NCBI GenBank assembly: GCA_015178975.1
Contig: WHVD01000044.1
Span: 434,001 to 498,000, forward strand
DNA: 64,000 nt
Source: Hysterangium stoloniferum
Lineage: Eukaryota; Basidiomycota; Agaricomycetes; Hysterangiales; Hysterangiaceae
Reading direction: 5' to 3'
Numbering within the stretch: the stretch's first letter is position 1; each line of letters opens with the position of its first letter. Shown piece by piece: positions 10,613 through 21,429 of the stretch. The notes beneath the pieces were generated by a model, which saw only the letters and a program-made list of their open reading frames with translations, had not been told where the DNA came from and searched no databases. Position numbers and translations under genes: made by a program.

Positions 10613-13217
10613 TTAAAACAATCCTAACAAGTCATCTTGTGCTGCCGCCGGTTGTGCTGGTGGTGGACTTGTCGCATGACCTGCAAGCATGTTTTGTGGC
10701 GGACTGAATGACACCCCAGCCATTCCCTGTGGAGGAGGGGGTGACACTGAATTGCCAAGTCCCGCAGTACCAAAGATGGATACGAGGTCGTCTAACGGAT
10801 TGCTGGAGTGCTGTAGTAAATTCGCCGCTGCCGCCGGTGTTGTCGAAATTGTGGTGGCAGCAAGCCCAGAAGGTTGGCTATCTTTCGAGTCATCATCGCC
10901 GAAGTCAAGAAGGTTCTCGGCCTGCTGGCCCGCAACGATGTTCTGAAGCGCTCTTCGCCTCGACGTGGCCTCATCCTCAAGACTAATACAAAGTGGGGGG
11001 CACGAGCGTCAACAAGTTTATTGATGAGATAGGTTGGGACACGTACTTGCTTGCTACTCGCTGCACTGCATCGGCGCCATACTTACCCTGTCCGATAAAT
11101 GTCTCTGCAGGCTTATGATAAATACTCGCTAAAGAAGAAATCTCGCCCAACAATTCTTCTAAAAGAGCCGGAGATACTGTTGTTTGAGGTAATGATATTG
11201 GTGGGCGAAGAGCAAGGACTACAGCCTGGTACATATGTCAACGAAACAGAAAGAGAAGATGACTTGCCAAAACACACCTTAGCAGCCGCCGGGTCTGTTG
11301 ATAACAACCGCCAGTATATGTAGGCACGATCACGAACGTCTGGAGAATCGCAGTCCTTAGTAGCAGTGTTCAGTACCCGCTGAACTACCCCTTGCGCGCT
11401 GTCAGGTTTCTTAAGGAAGAGTTTGACAACAGCAGTTAAAGTCTGGAGTTGGACCTGTCCAAAAGATATCATGATCGCGTTATAACCCTGGGGCTGGATA
11501 GACATACTGCATACGCCTCCTCTGTGAATGAATCTACAAAAATTCCCAAAAGTTCATCCGCGTTATCGATTTTATTGGCGTATTCGCCAATGATCCAGAT
11601 AAGGGAGGCTTTAGCTTCTGGCTCGTCCAATTCCTCTAGATTAGCGCATAACGTGGGGATGACACCTTCATATGTCGATGGGTATTTTCGGAAGATGTCC
11701 TATACTTAAATTAGTAAATGTCGTTCGTGTGAATATAATACATACCTTCATAACGACAACTGCTTCCTGAACGACATATGTAACCTTCGTTGCAATAAGC
11801 TCCAGTAATACATTAACACAACGCTCTGCAGAGGAGTCAATCTTGATTGCGCATTGTCCGATCGCCTTGATGCTCTTCCGTACAAAATCGACGTCAACCT
11901 CGGACGCATATTCTTTTAACTCGCTGAGTAGTGCATCCACGTTGCTTTCTCCCGCGAGGCGAATCATTATGTCGAGTTTTTCGACCTTGACATAAAGTGG
12001 GTCGTTATACTTGCAGAAAAAGACCCGCATTTCATTTTGGAGAATGTCAGGCCGTTTTTGAAGAAGAAGGTTGATATTTCGAAGCGCAACCCATTGCACT
12101 TCGGGCGGTGAGGACAGGAGTGTGACAAGTGGAGGTGCCATCTTGCGGATAAGTTGTTTTGTTAAATCCTCTCTCCGTACGTTCCTCATATGAATCATGA
12201 TAACCTTAAGCGGCGCTGAACGAGAGTCATTATAACGCGACGGCGAAATAACGCACCTTAACCGCAGCCAAGACTACACTCCCATTAACATGCTGAAATT
12301 GCGGCACAACGCGCTCACAAATATGCTCGCTCTCCTTCTCATCAATGGCAATATACCGTGCTAGTGTAGTCAATATGGCCACACGACCCCATTCCGAACA
12401 TTCGTTCAATGCAATTAAAAGTTTACCAAGGACGTGAGAATTCAAAGGAAAGATAACTTTGTCAGAAGAGGATGATGAAGGTGCAGCAGCTGCGGCATTA
12501 TGGATATCTGTAAGGGCTAAGACGGCGTTGGCGACGACCTATGGAAAAAGAATAAACGAGACGCCTAGAAGAAGTCAAATATGTCGCGTTTCGTACCATT
12601 GGGTTGCTATCTGAAACAAGATCTTGTAACTGTTCAATAAAACCATTATCAATCGCAAGCTCTGGCTTGAGATCATAGAGCTTGGCAACACAAAGGGCCG
12701 CCGTTTTCCGAACATATGGATTGTCGTCTCGTAACGATTTTTGCAATGGATCACAAAGATAGTCGATGATCTTTTCGGCGCGCAGACAACCCATTGTTCG
12801 GATGGCTAATGCTCTCACAAGGGGATTTGAATCATCCGAGTCCTGGCAGTCAGTTAGAATCTTAGATCGACATACGAGAGGATCTAACAGATTGCGGACC
12901 TTCACAAATGTGTTCACAGCAAGAATGACCAGCTCGGGTTGCGTCTTTGCATAGTTCATTAGATATAAATAAACAAGCTTCTTTTGCTCGATGTCATCTG
13001 TTTGCATGTTCTTCAAGACGTCTGGGAACAGCCCACTGACGTCCTTGCCCACTGTCATGTTGGCGATGACACGTTTAATGGCATCCTTGCGCTTATCACG
13101 GTATTCGCTGTTGAGGTCTGCACGCAGCTCATAATTTTCACCTATATTAACATTAGTTTAGTACGTTACCAAGGGGAAAGCAAGGCAAAGCAAATGACCT
13201 TTCTTTGGTGCGTTCAT
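10613..13217 (-). CDS. Clathrin adaptor complex beta subunit (beta-adaptin, AP-1 type)
   Basis: This is the large beta subunit of a heterotetrameric adaptor that links cargo to clathrin at the trans-Golgi and endosomes. The start at 13217 gives MNAPKK, then an intron, then [20 protein letters not shown]. The adaptin N-terminal HEAT-like solenoid is almost unchanged from relatives: [86 protein letters not shown]. Later blocks include [36 protein letters not shown], and [19 protein letters not shown]. The hinge has a clathrin-box-like LLDFGDDD (about 10895-10920), and the protein ends QDDLLGLF at TAA (10613). There is no appendage (ear) domain. That gives roughly 720-730 residues, as in yeast Apl2, and favours AP-1 over metazoan-type beta-2. 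About six introns. Upstream of the start a second ATG (near 13284) opens a frame that closes at the real start. Confidence 0.9.
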
Positions 13218-13627
13218 AGCAGAGTTGTGTTCTGGGCGCTTATCTCGCCTGATTGAAAAATGGCAGTGACGGCATCAATTTGCATGTACCTGACATTCAA
13301 TCCCAGAGCAGACTAATGAACCTACGGTTGAAGAGTAATTATCACCATATAATAGTAATATGGTCAACTTTATTTATAACAGGTGGTACATATATATACG
13401 AGATCAAGGTGATTTACTTTTTTTTACCATAAACAAACGAATGACTATCGTTATTGATAGAGGGACAAACTGCACCCCTTCTCCTCACAAGAAAAACTCT
13501 GGCTTAGTGGCTGTGATACTAACATCTCTTAAAGGACGCCTTCGATATATAGGTTACATAGCATGGAATATGCTCCATTTTTACTAATACAATACCATCC
13601 GATACTTCTGACCGAACCATCTTCTGC

Positions 13628-15151
13628 TTATTCCAATTCATCTACATCCTCCGAAGCATACTCATCTTCATCATCTAACTCACTCTCATGTCCATTCTGT
13701 GGGCGAGCTTTTGAAGATGATCCACCCATGAGATCCTGCTCGACCATCCCAATAACAGCATTTATAGCTGCCTTGCTAAGTCGAGGAACGGCACCTGGGG
13801 CCATCAAAGGGTGTTTCGCCGGGTCTAAAAACTCTTCTTCTTCGCCCTCATCCTCTTCTTCTCCCTCGCCGTCGCTTTCTTGGTCACCTTCCCCCTCGTC
13901 CCCACTGCCGCCTCCGCCCTCAGACGAGTCAGATGATGCTGAGCCTCCGTCCGATTCTGATTCACTTTGATAGTCATCGTCTTCGAGGTCCTCAGAATCT
14001 TCGCCAATGGGTTTGTCTGGCGTTTCTTCTTGGCCCACCAGCTCATCCACTGCCCCACTTCCTCCGGGAGTATCCTTCGGGGATTCCGTGCGACCAGCAC
14101 CGAAGCGACGCTTATTATCGTGTACCCACTGCGAGACGGAGTCTTGTTGTTTTCCATCTATCATAGAAAATTCGGTTTCTTCTCCTTCGATTTCTTCTTC
14201 CCCTTTCATTTCGTCTACACGTTTAACAAACAGTGAAAATGTCCTCCCTGTAGCAGACAGGGTTCGGACACTTTCGATTTCATCTATCCCAATCCACATG
14301 CACGGCCTCTTCTCTCCGAAAAGGATACCTTCCTTGAAAAATAATAAATGGCCATCTTTGGCACGTAAATATGCGTCTATGTGCGGTTCGCCCGAGGCAG
14401 AGCGGAATTGTGAAGTGGATGGTTCCAGAACAGGAACATGAGGTGGCAAGTGCGATAAAAATGCTTTCAATGCAGGTTTGGCTTCTGAACCTTTTGGATG
14501 AGACTGTGGGGCTGTCGGGTGTGCTGTTGTCGTTAGAGAAGGCGGAATGGCGTCGAGGCCAAATATAATTTGATTTGAGTCTGTATCAGCGAGAATGACG
14601 ACGGTCCAGTGCGGTTTAGATTTTCCAGGGGTGGAGATCAGGAAGGCCCGAAAGGCAGATTTCAAGGGAATTGACATCTCTTGGGCTCCAGACGTGGGAT
14701 TAATGAGACGCATTGATTTCCGATGAATAGCGATGTGGACCTTTTTTCGCACAGGAGATGTGGCGGATATAGCGTGCAATGTATACAAAGGAGTATCTTC
14801 TGGATCTAAAGCACCTACAAAATCCAGTTTAACTTTTTTGCTTGGATTGGCTTCCGTAGTAGATACATCGTCATCCCGGTCTCGTTTTTTCCCCTTGTCG
14901 GCAGCAGCCTGTAAAGCATGCAGAGCCAGTTGAGCCTTCGGGACTTGCAACTCCCACTCTTTGCGAAGTTCTAAATCATCATTTGAGGTAGTACGTCCTA
15001 GTGAAAATTGTATAAGTTGATCAAGAGTGTTCCGTACAGTACTTTCGCGCGTCGCTCCCCCAAGCAGATCATCAATGCCAGCTTTGAGTTCAGATGGTAG
15101 GAAGTCGTATATAGCATCAAAATGTCTGACTGCTGTAGCCGGTGTCGACAT
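13628..15151 (-). CDS. RTT106: Histone chaperone Rtt106-like
   Basis: Rtt106 binds H3-H4 and deposits them behind replication forks and in silent chromatin. This is a single-exon gene of 507 codons. The start at 15151 (MSTPATAVRHFDAIYDFLP) is preferred over the in-frame ATG at 15235, because the extra 28 residues are unrelated to the family. The N-terminal helical region is followed by tandem PH-like domains. The first runs from about residue 120, with PLYTLHAISATSPVRKKVHI. The second includes HIDAYLRAKDGHLLFFKEGI and GEKRPCMWIGIDEIESV, typical of Rtt106/Pob3. The C-terminal 140 residues are an acidic Glu/Asp/Ser tract (SEDLEDDDYQSESESDGG and following), as in many histone chaperones, ending EDVDELE. 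Pob3/SSRP1 also has this fold, but the length and the position of the acidic tail fit Rtt106. Confidence 0.87.
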   Translation of the reverse strand: MSTPATAVRHFDAIYDFLPSELKAGIDDLLGGATRESTVRNTLDQLIQFSLGRTTSNDDLELRKEWELQVPKAQLALHALQAAADKGKKRDRDDDVSTTEANPSKKVKLDFVGALDPEDTPLYTLHAISATSPVRKKVHIAIHRKSMRLINPTSGAQEMSIPLKSAFRAFLISTPGKSKPHWTVVILADTDSNQIIFGLDAIPPSLTTTAHPTAPQSHPKGSEAKPALKAFLSHLPPHVPVLEPSTSQFRSASGEPHIDAYLRAKDGHLLFFKEGILFGEKRPCMWIGIDEIESVRTLSATGRTFSLFVKRVDEMKGEEEIEGEETEFSMIDGKQQDSVSQWVHDNKRRFGAGRTESPKDTPGGSGAVDELVGQEETPDKPIGEDSEDLEDDDYQSESESDGGSASSDSSEGGGGSGDEGEGDQESDGEGEEEDEGEEEEFLDPAKHPLMAPGAVPRLSKAAINAVIGMVEQDLMGGSSSKARPQNGHESELDDEDEYASEDVDELE

Positions 15152-15231
15152 GGCGAAAGATAGGCTGATTGGACAGGGTCGTGTGTAATGGCGGGAGCAA
15201 AACCACTGGGCAAGTTGATGCAAGATCACTG

Positions 15232-15662
15232 TCAAGACCCGGTAAATTGGCCTCGCCCGTGCACAACAATAGACTTTAGTTCAACTTCACTAATTTCTAA
15301 AGGCTGTTCTGTGGACAATGACATCACAGCGATGAGATTCAAATCACGGATCTCGGAATGCCCTGAAAAACTCATGGAAAATATAAGGTTTCCCTGAGAA
15401 CTAGAAAAATTTTGAAGATGCAGCCGAAAGTGGATTCTCCGAAAGTTTTTCTGTATCAAACTAGTGAAATTTTTGGGGCATTCCCAATTCCGAGATATGT
15501 AAGACGGGAGGATATATAAAAGATCAGGGATAAATTTCGCTGTAAGCGCGCTATCACCTGGCAGAGGACAAACATGGAATCCCTTCGCTGGATCAGAGGG
15601 TGTGACATGCCAAGCCGCAATGAGGCCAAAATGTCCTCTAAGGAAACCTTTCTATTTTCCAT
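15232..15662 (-). CDS. Hypothetical small protein
   Basis: A possible short gene between RTT106 and the citrate carrier. The start at 15662 gives MENRKVSLEDILASLRLG, continuing to VLCQ, where a plausible donor (CAG|GTGATA) occurs. An acceptor near 15461 (CACTAG) joins to FDTEKLSENPLSAASS. A second open segment (GHSEIRDLNLIAVMSLSTEQ, about 15240-15380) lies further downstream in another frame, and I could not connect it convincingly. No domain was recognised. The coding impression comes from the first 35 residues only. It could also be just the 5' flank of RTT106. Confidence 0.25.
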
Positions 15663-15869
15663 CTAAAAAAATTGAGCCTCATCACTCGTGAAATAGGCCA
15701 GGTGACACGGACTGCGGTAATTATATCTCTTGCCTGCAAGGTTAAAGGCTATCAAAAATTATCGAGCAATATTAAAAATCCAAAATAATCATTCGCAAAC
15801 GGTCTTGATATTGATGACATATGCTAATGTGTGTTTTCCCGATTAGACCCGATATTATAATACTTTGAC

Positions 15870-17227
15870 CTATGTGTCGGTTTTTTTGCCTCCAATTAAA
15901 CCAATCACGTTCTCATATACGGAAAATGTGATACCTCCGCTAAGCTATTATACAAAATTCAGCATAAATACACTTGAAACAATAATGTCAGGGTTGTAGC
16001 ACTTACCACTAAACGCATTAATCGTGGTGTCGTCCCCGCCCAGAACCTGAGCAGTCCGTCTTCGGTATAGGTCTTATAAGCGCAGTGGAATGAATTTCTA
16101 TACTTCGTCCGTGCATCTAACGATTGCATTCGAGTCTTAATGACATCGAGTGGCATTGTCACATATGTCGTTACAAGCCCCGCGACGGCCCCCACAGCGA
16201 ATGTAATGGATGAGGGGAGCTGTTGACCCGGGCGTGCATTTCCCTGGACGAAGGCCTTCAGAGACGAATAAGTCGTAAAACGGACGGCACTATTTGCTCC
16301 TTGCCGCATCATCTGCCGGGAAGATCAAAAATGGCCCAATGACGAATGTGTAAAACTCACCACGGGGAATAGGCCACGATAAATTCCCAGAATGCCTTCA
16401 GACTTGATTATTTCTGTTGTGCCATGTATTAAGCCTCGATATTTAGGGACTGGACGCTTAGCATCATCAATCAATTTGGTTCTAGTATTCTGTTAATACT
16501 TGGGAGGGTGTATTAGGTGAAATGACCGACTTGATCGTTTCACTGGGAGTGACAGCAAAGATTGCCTCTGACATTCCGGCACCGAGTCCAGCTATAAAAA
16601 CGTAATAGTAGACATGAAAAGACATTTGAAAAAAATTAAAATAGCTCTCTTACCAACAAGGCTCCTTGGAGCGGACACTTTGCCCTTATGTTTTCGTGAG
16701 ACATATCACATACACTTCATTAATGTATACTACCTTATCGTCTGCCAGAAGGTGTTTAAAATGATCATATGTAAGGAACCTCACTCCAGCTTTAGCTGCG
16801 TTGCCTACGACCTGAGAAATTCAAGAAAAGGCAACAGACACCAAACTATACAGGTCATACCAGTGCCATACACCCGGAATAGAGTCCGGTAACGCCTCTG
16901 GTGCGTATTGTATCACGGACAATTGCAATAGGACTTTCCCGCTGATAATAAAATTGGTTCTTCAAAAATCTGAGAAGCTTTCTGGCGAAAAAACTACCTT
17001 GCCCTCAAACTGTGCGCGAGTTTTGATGTAATCAAATGGGTAATTAACAAAACTAGGAGTAATGTTAGATATCAATTATCACGAACAAAGAAAGCATTCA
17101 CGCTACATATCATTGGTCAAAATTTTGGACATGATGCTGTAAGAGAAATATACTCACCTTCCACTGCTCCGGCTGTCGAACCAGCCATAAGAGAATGCAA
17201 AGGCTTTTCTTTTTTGCTTCCGGACAT
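15870..17227 (-). CDS. CTP1: Mitochondrial tricarboxylate (citrate) carrier
   Basis: An inner-membrane carrier of the SLC25 family that exchanges mitochondrial citrate for cytosolic malate, supplying acetyl-CoA for lipid synthesis. The start at 17227 gives MSGSKKEKPLHSLMAGSTAG. Three carrier repeats are visible with the Px[DE]xx[KR] signature: FVNYPFDYIKTRAQFEG (near 17025), VTPSETIK (near 16535), and TMPLDVIKTRMQSLDARTKY (near 16115-16160). Typical citrate-carrier blocks are GLYSG, VRFLTYDHFKHLLADD, KYRGLIHGT, GIYRGLFPVMMRQGANSAVR, and RFWAGTTPRLMRL. The C-terminus is SGGITFSVYENVIGLIGGKK, ending TAG at 15870-15872. About seven introns. The gene is divergent from HEM4 (125 bp between ATGs). 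A second, degraded copy lies downstream of HEM4 in the opposite orientation. Confidence 0.92.
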
Positions 17228-17352
17228 TTATTGAACCTTCCTTTTCACACCCAAAAGTTGATGTGAATCCTGTACAAAAATGGATCCAAACAAAGATGTG
17301 ACCAGAAAATGGACGATGTCACAGTCGTCACTCTCACTTGCAGTAATATGCC
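17228..17352. promoter_or_regulatory. Divergent promoter between CTP1 and HEM4
   Basis: Only 125 bp separate the two ATG codons, so the citrate carrier and the haem-pathway enzyme must share or interleave promoters. I see no clear TATA box and no named binding site. The claim rests on orientation and spacing. Confidence 0.5.
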
Positions 17353-18357
17353 ATGTCAAGCGCTGTGATTCTATTGAAGTCTCCAGCCCGCAATGCTGAA
17401 GATGCGTATGTCAAGCATTTGACCTCTGCTGGCTATATGCCATACTTTATAGAAGTACTGGATTCAATGTTTCGCAATGAGTCGTTATTGCAGGAAATAA
17501 TGGTGTCAGGCCCAACTCAAAGGAGATTCTCTGGAGTAGTTATCACGAGTAGCAGAGCCGCAGACGCTTGGATTGATGCTCTGCGTAACGCCCCTGAGCC
17601 AGGTATATTGAAATAAACATTCAATGCTAAGCATTTCAATAATCTATTTAGGGGACTGGTCTCAAACCCCTTTCTACGTCGTAGGAATGTCCACTGCACG
17701 TACTCTGCAGAGAATGACCGAGTTGTACCCTGAGAAATTCTCAGAGTCGCTCATTCTTGGTGCGACGCAAAGTGGCAAAAGCGAATCGCTGGCTCGTTTT
17801 ATTTTGTCTGATTTGCCATCACGACATACCCAGGGTAAATTGCTCTATCTTACTGGCGACAAGAATCGGGACACCTTGCGTCAAATCATGTCGGAAAACA
17901 ATATAGATGTGAAGGATTTGATGGTTTATGAAACCGCTGCCCGAGGGGATCTGGAAGAGATCGTTATTCGAACAGTCCAAGCCATCAAACAAGGTACGAA
18001 CCCTTTCTGGCTTTACACGCCCGACGTTTTCTGAGCCGTGACCCATTAATTCTAACCGCTCACCATACTTTAGCTGGCGGAAAGGACAGATCAATATGGA
18101 TAATCTGTTTCGCGCCTTCATCATCCGAATTTGCTCTGCCTCATCTCGAGCGGCACTTTCGCCTCCCGCAGCTCGCTGTTTCCGACGGACACAATGGTCT
18201 TCAAGCCAAATTAGCTGCCATTGGATCCACCACTGCCGACTTCCTCCGTTTACAGAAACATCTTCGTGTTGACGCGGTTCCAGATAAACCAACGGCGGAG
18301 CAACTGGTTGCATCGATGTGCGAATCAGATGCGAGGAATAATTCTGTGGAAGCCTGA
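17353..18357 (+). CDS. HEM4: Uroporphyrinogen-III synthase
   Basis: The enzyme cyclises hydroxymethylbilane to uroporphyrinogen III with inversion of ring D, in haem and sirohaem synthesis in the cytosol. The start at 17353 gives MSSAVILLKSPARNAEDAYV, then FSGVVITSSRAADAWIDAL, the family's IVFTSxxAV-like block. After an intron come FYVVGMSTARTLQ, LILGATQSGKSESLARFIL, and KLLYLTGDKNRDTLRQIM, equivalent to the GxxRxxxL block. Exon 3 has IWIICFAPSSSEFALPHL and LAAIGSTTADFLR, the conserved IGxxT site, ending SVEA at TGA. Two introns (about 17604-17650 and 17993-18075). The size of about 300 residues is normal. Motif order and count match HemD/HEM4. Confidence 0.9.
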
Positions 18358-18764
18358 GCATTTTATTGCGGCTGCACAATTCGGAGGTTTATTTTGAAGC
18401 TGTGATAGAAATTTAGTTAACTGATTGGTCAGTGCGTGCGATATACAGTGAGAAATTTAATTATTCTTATACTATCTGTATCGGCCAAAGTCCGAAGTGA
18501 TTCCAAGGTACACCCATTCCATCATCACAGATCTGTGACGTGCTTAGTCATTGCAAAATGAGACACATGACTGGCCCGCTTGCGGCTTGCTTGGAATTTA
18601 TTTCCTTCAAGATTGGCATGGGTTCTCATGATCCTGTAAAAATAGTGAAATTAGATTGGCTCACACAATTGCGACCCTTTTGGAAATTGGCTATCATCAC
18701 TACAGCAGTTCTACGATCTCCTTCCACTGCCATAGTCTACGAGTGGTGAGGTGGAATTTACTAC
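18358..18764. other. Intergenic region
   Basis: About 400 bp between HEM4 and the second citrate carrier. One 69-codon open frame (18540-18749) lacks a recognisable domain. Nothing else was seen. Confidence 0.4.
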
Positions 18765-20213
18765 ATGTCTAACAAGAAAGAGAATCCGCTCCATTCACTG
18801 GTGGCTGGTGCAAGCGCAGGTGCAGTTGAAGCGTTGGTCAATTTCTACGTGGCTTTACACTAATTGCTGACGTGTTGGGAGTACAGGCTCGTAACATATC
18901 GTAAGCGGAATATGTATGTGACGGTCAACAGGGTTAACTCAAGTCGCAGCGTCGGACTATGTCAAGACCCGATCACAATTTGGAGGCGTTTCAGACGGAC
19001 CTATAGCCGTAATAAAGGTTCACTGAGTCCCCACCACCAACATGAGCGCACTTTACTCATGAGACTTCTTGAACCAGGACACTCTTAGGACCAAGGGATT
19101 TTTTGGGTTGTACTCAGGAGCTACAGCATTGATCATTGGGAATGGTGCAAAATCCGCCGTGAGGTTCAGAAGTCCCTGTTTCATACCGAAATATTTGTAC
19201 TTAAGGCTCCTAGATTCACCACTTATGATCATATCAAGTCCCTACTCCAGGACGACAAGGTATGATGCATTGTCCATGTGTATACCATAACAAGAATCGT
19301 TAAATATTAATCTCAAGGGTAAACTGACGCCGTTCAGAAATGTATTAGGTTTGTTCTGAGTTTTTTGGAGTTTATATATGCTATTCACCATTATCTAGCG
19401 GGCCTTGGTGCTGGAACGTGTGAGGTAAACCGTCCAAAAACATTCTGGGCTCCAATCAATGTTGATCATACGCTAGGCCATCATTGCAGTGACCCCTTCC
19501 GAGACAATCAAGTCGGTTTATGATTTAAATGCTGCAATAGAAATGACTCATGTGTATGATAGGACGAAGATGGTGCAAGATGCTAGACGGCCTGATCCCC
19601 AGTACAGAGGATTGATTCATGGCGTGGGTCAAATAATCAAGACTGAAGGAATCCAAGGGGTATATCGCGGACTTTTCCCCGTTATTATGAAGCAGGGCAC
19701 GAACAGCGCTGTGAGATTTACGAGTTATCAAAGTCTGTATCATCTCTGTCAACTTTGCATGCACCCTCCAAATTACAAATCTCATTATAGCCTTGAAGCA
19801 ATTCATTCAAGGCGATCAACCCGATAAACGACTTTCAAGCACCGCTACATTCGGTATCGGGGCAGTTGCAGGCTTGATCACTACATATGCGTCTATGCCA
19901 TTCGAGTAAGCAGCTCTCGATGCAGCTGACAAAATTTTTGACATAAAGCCCAGTGTCATCAAGACACGTATGCAATCCCTTGAAGCGAAAGCCAACTACC
20001 GAAACTCTTTCCACTGTGCTTACAGGATTTTCACTGAGGATGGTGTTCTTAAATTTTGGGCGGGAACAACTCCTCGGCTAGTAAGGCTAGTGGTAAGTCG
20101 TTATTTTGATTGTTTATTGTATGCATCCGCAGCTATTGGGAAATTAGCTTGCAGGAGGTATTCAATTCACTACATACGAATTCGTGATGAAAGTATTCCG
20201 CACAATCGGATAG
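18765..20213 (+). CDS. Second citrate-carrier paralogue, divergent and possibly a pseudogene
   Basis: A diverged copy of the neighbouring citrate carrier, in the opposite orientation. The ATG at 18765 gives MSNKKENPLHSLVAGASAGA. Shared blocks are DYVKTRSQFGGVSDGPI, GFFGLYSGATALIIGNGAKS, FTTYDHIKSLLQDDK, VTPSETIK, PQYRGLIHGVGQIIKTEGIQ, VYRGLFPVIMKQGTNSAVRF, SMPFDVIKTRMQSLEA, and FWAGTTPRLVRL. It ends GGIQFTTYEFVMKVFRTIG at TAG. Two signatures (VTPSETIK, SMPFDVIK) are intact. In the first repeat the sequence before DYVK reads AAS, so the conserved Pro is lost. The first donor appears destroyed: GAAG|CGTTGG against GAAG|GTGAGT in the sister gene. A 46-bp GT...AG segment absent from the sister copy sits inside KSAVRF and must be spliced for the frame to continue. 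It may be a recently relaxed copy or a functional carrier with altered substrate. Transcript data would decide. Confidence 0.6.
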
Positions 20214-20815
20214 AAGTAATGGAGTCACGTACATTCTTATGTGTATGTAATTCACCCATATATATGTGTGTTCTTGGACCTCGGATGTTCCGTCAAGCTG
20301 CTACACTCCTTTTCGTTATTGATATACCCTTGATACCGTTAAGTTAAACAACTGACCATAGCAATCTTAACGACAACAGGCTCCAGTTCGGCATTTCGAC
20401 GGAAGCAAGCCAATATCATGAAGGTCAGTAGATAGATTAATTTACAGTCGAACATGGGGCGCAGCCCTAACAGACTATAAATTGACTTTTTTTTTTTTCA
20501 AAAAAAATTTCATGAAGGCCGTAATGATCTTAAATACATCGTTCAGATGGAAGCACGATGATTAAGATGCAAAAATACAGGCCGATATAATATTCCGCCA
20601 TCGGTACCGGAAACAGCTGTAACATTTCAATGTGTCATATACTGCACTCCCTCTTCAAGTAATTTGTCTGCTGGGCCTCCCACTTCCCAGCTTCCCCATT
20701 AAGCGTTAGTTGAAAAGTGGCATGAGGACCATGAGCTGGATTTCCGATCTCAAGAGAGCACAATCGATGGACTACGTACCTCAATGACGTACCAAGGCCT
20801 GACTGAATTTACTCG
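20214..20815. other. Intergenic region
   Basis: Includes an A/T homopolymer stretch (tttttttttttcaaaaaaaa, about 20489-20508). No gene was recognised. Confidence 0.4.
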
Positions 20816-21429
20816 ATGACCAAACTAATACTGGAGCAGTACGAAGTTCTTGATATTATTGGAAACGACTCATTTGGCGTAATTCGTAAAATTCGTCGAT
20901 CATCAGATGGTGTTGTGAGTAGTGCTTTTGTCAGTTATAGACAACGTCCGTCCACTCTAACCGAATGACAAAGGTTCTCGTATGGAAAGGCGAGATGTGG
21001 AACTGTTGCAGCAGTTCAGGGATTCGTGGGGAGAAAATGAAGCACGTCCTTAGGCGAAGTAGGGAGGAGAAAGTCCCGCAAGAGGGAGGGGCTTGAAGGG
21101 AGAGTGGGAGCAATTGCAGGAGCAGAAAGCTAGTGTGGAATCTTCTCCACAGTTGTCTTCATGTTGGTTCCATCTTCCTATCCCATTTTGTGTTGCAGTC
21201 CATCACTTGAGCTTCCAGAACAACAAGATAGCTCACGTACTGTTGCTACACCAATACATCCACAGCAACAGCATTTTCCTTCCCCGTTTTCTGCTACCCA
21301 CAGTGCTATATTGGCCAATGGAGGACTTGTTGAGACGCCGCCTACACCGCCTTTGTCCCCGAGCTTGCGCATCTTCACGAATTGCCGGGAGCCAAATTCA
21401 ACCTTACCAAAATCACGGCGTCCCATAGT
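20816..21429 (+). pseudogene. Remnant of a NIMA-like protein kinase, catalytic core missing
   Basis: The ATG at 20816 begins MTKLILEQYEVLDIIGNDSF, followed by GVIRKIRRSSDGV and a donor (GTGAGT). This is the kinase N-lobe start of NIMA/KIN3-type kinases, with the glycine-rich loop altered to GNDSFG. The invariant VAIK lysine, HRDLKPxN and DFG motifs never appear. Instead the sequence moves to a C-terminal tail-like region: ERRDVELLQQFRDSWGENEA (near 20980-21040, then a stop), EWEQLQEQKASVESSPQ in another frame, and LPEQQDSS with PPTPPLSPSLRIFTNCREP (about 21205-21390), ending RRPIV at TAG. Frame changes and internal stops show decay. So both ends survive but the enzyme part (about 250 residues) has been deleted. 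The tail resemblance is from memory of basidiomycete KIN3 homologues and is weaker than the N-terminal match. Confidence 0.65.

Noticed and set aside
13233..13284. Upstream ATG for the beta-adaptin gene
   Set aside because: Its frame reaches a TGA that overlaps the ATG at 13217. No donor site was found to join it, so it is at most a short upstream ORF.
13825..14441. Open frames on both strands over the acidic end of RTT106 (13825-14157, 13933-14441)
   Set aside because: By-products of the Glu/Asp/Ser-rich codons; the 507-codon Rtt106 frame is the real one.
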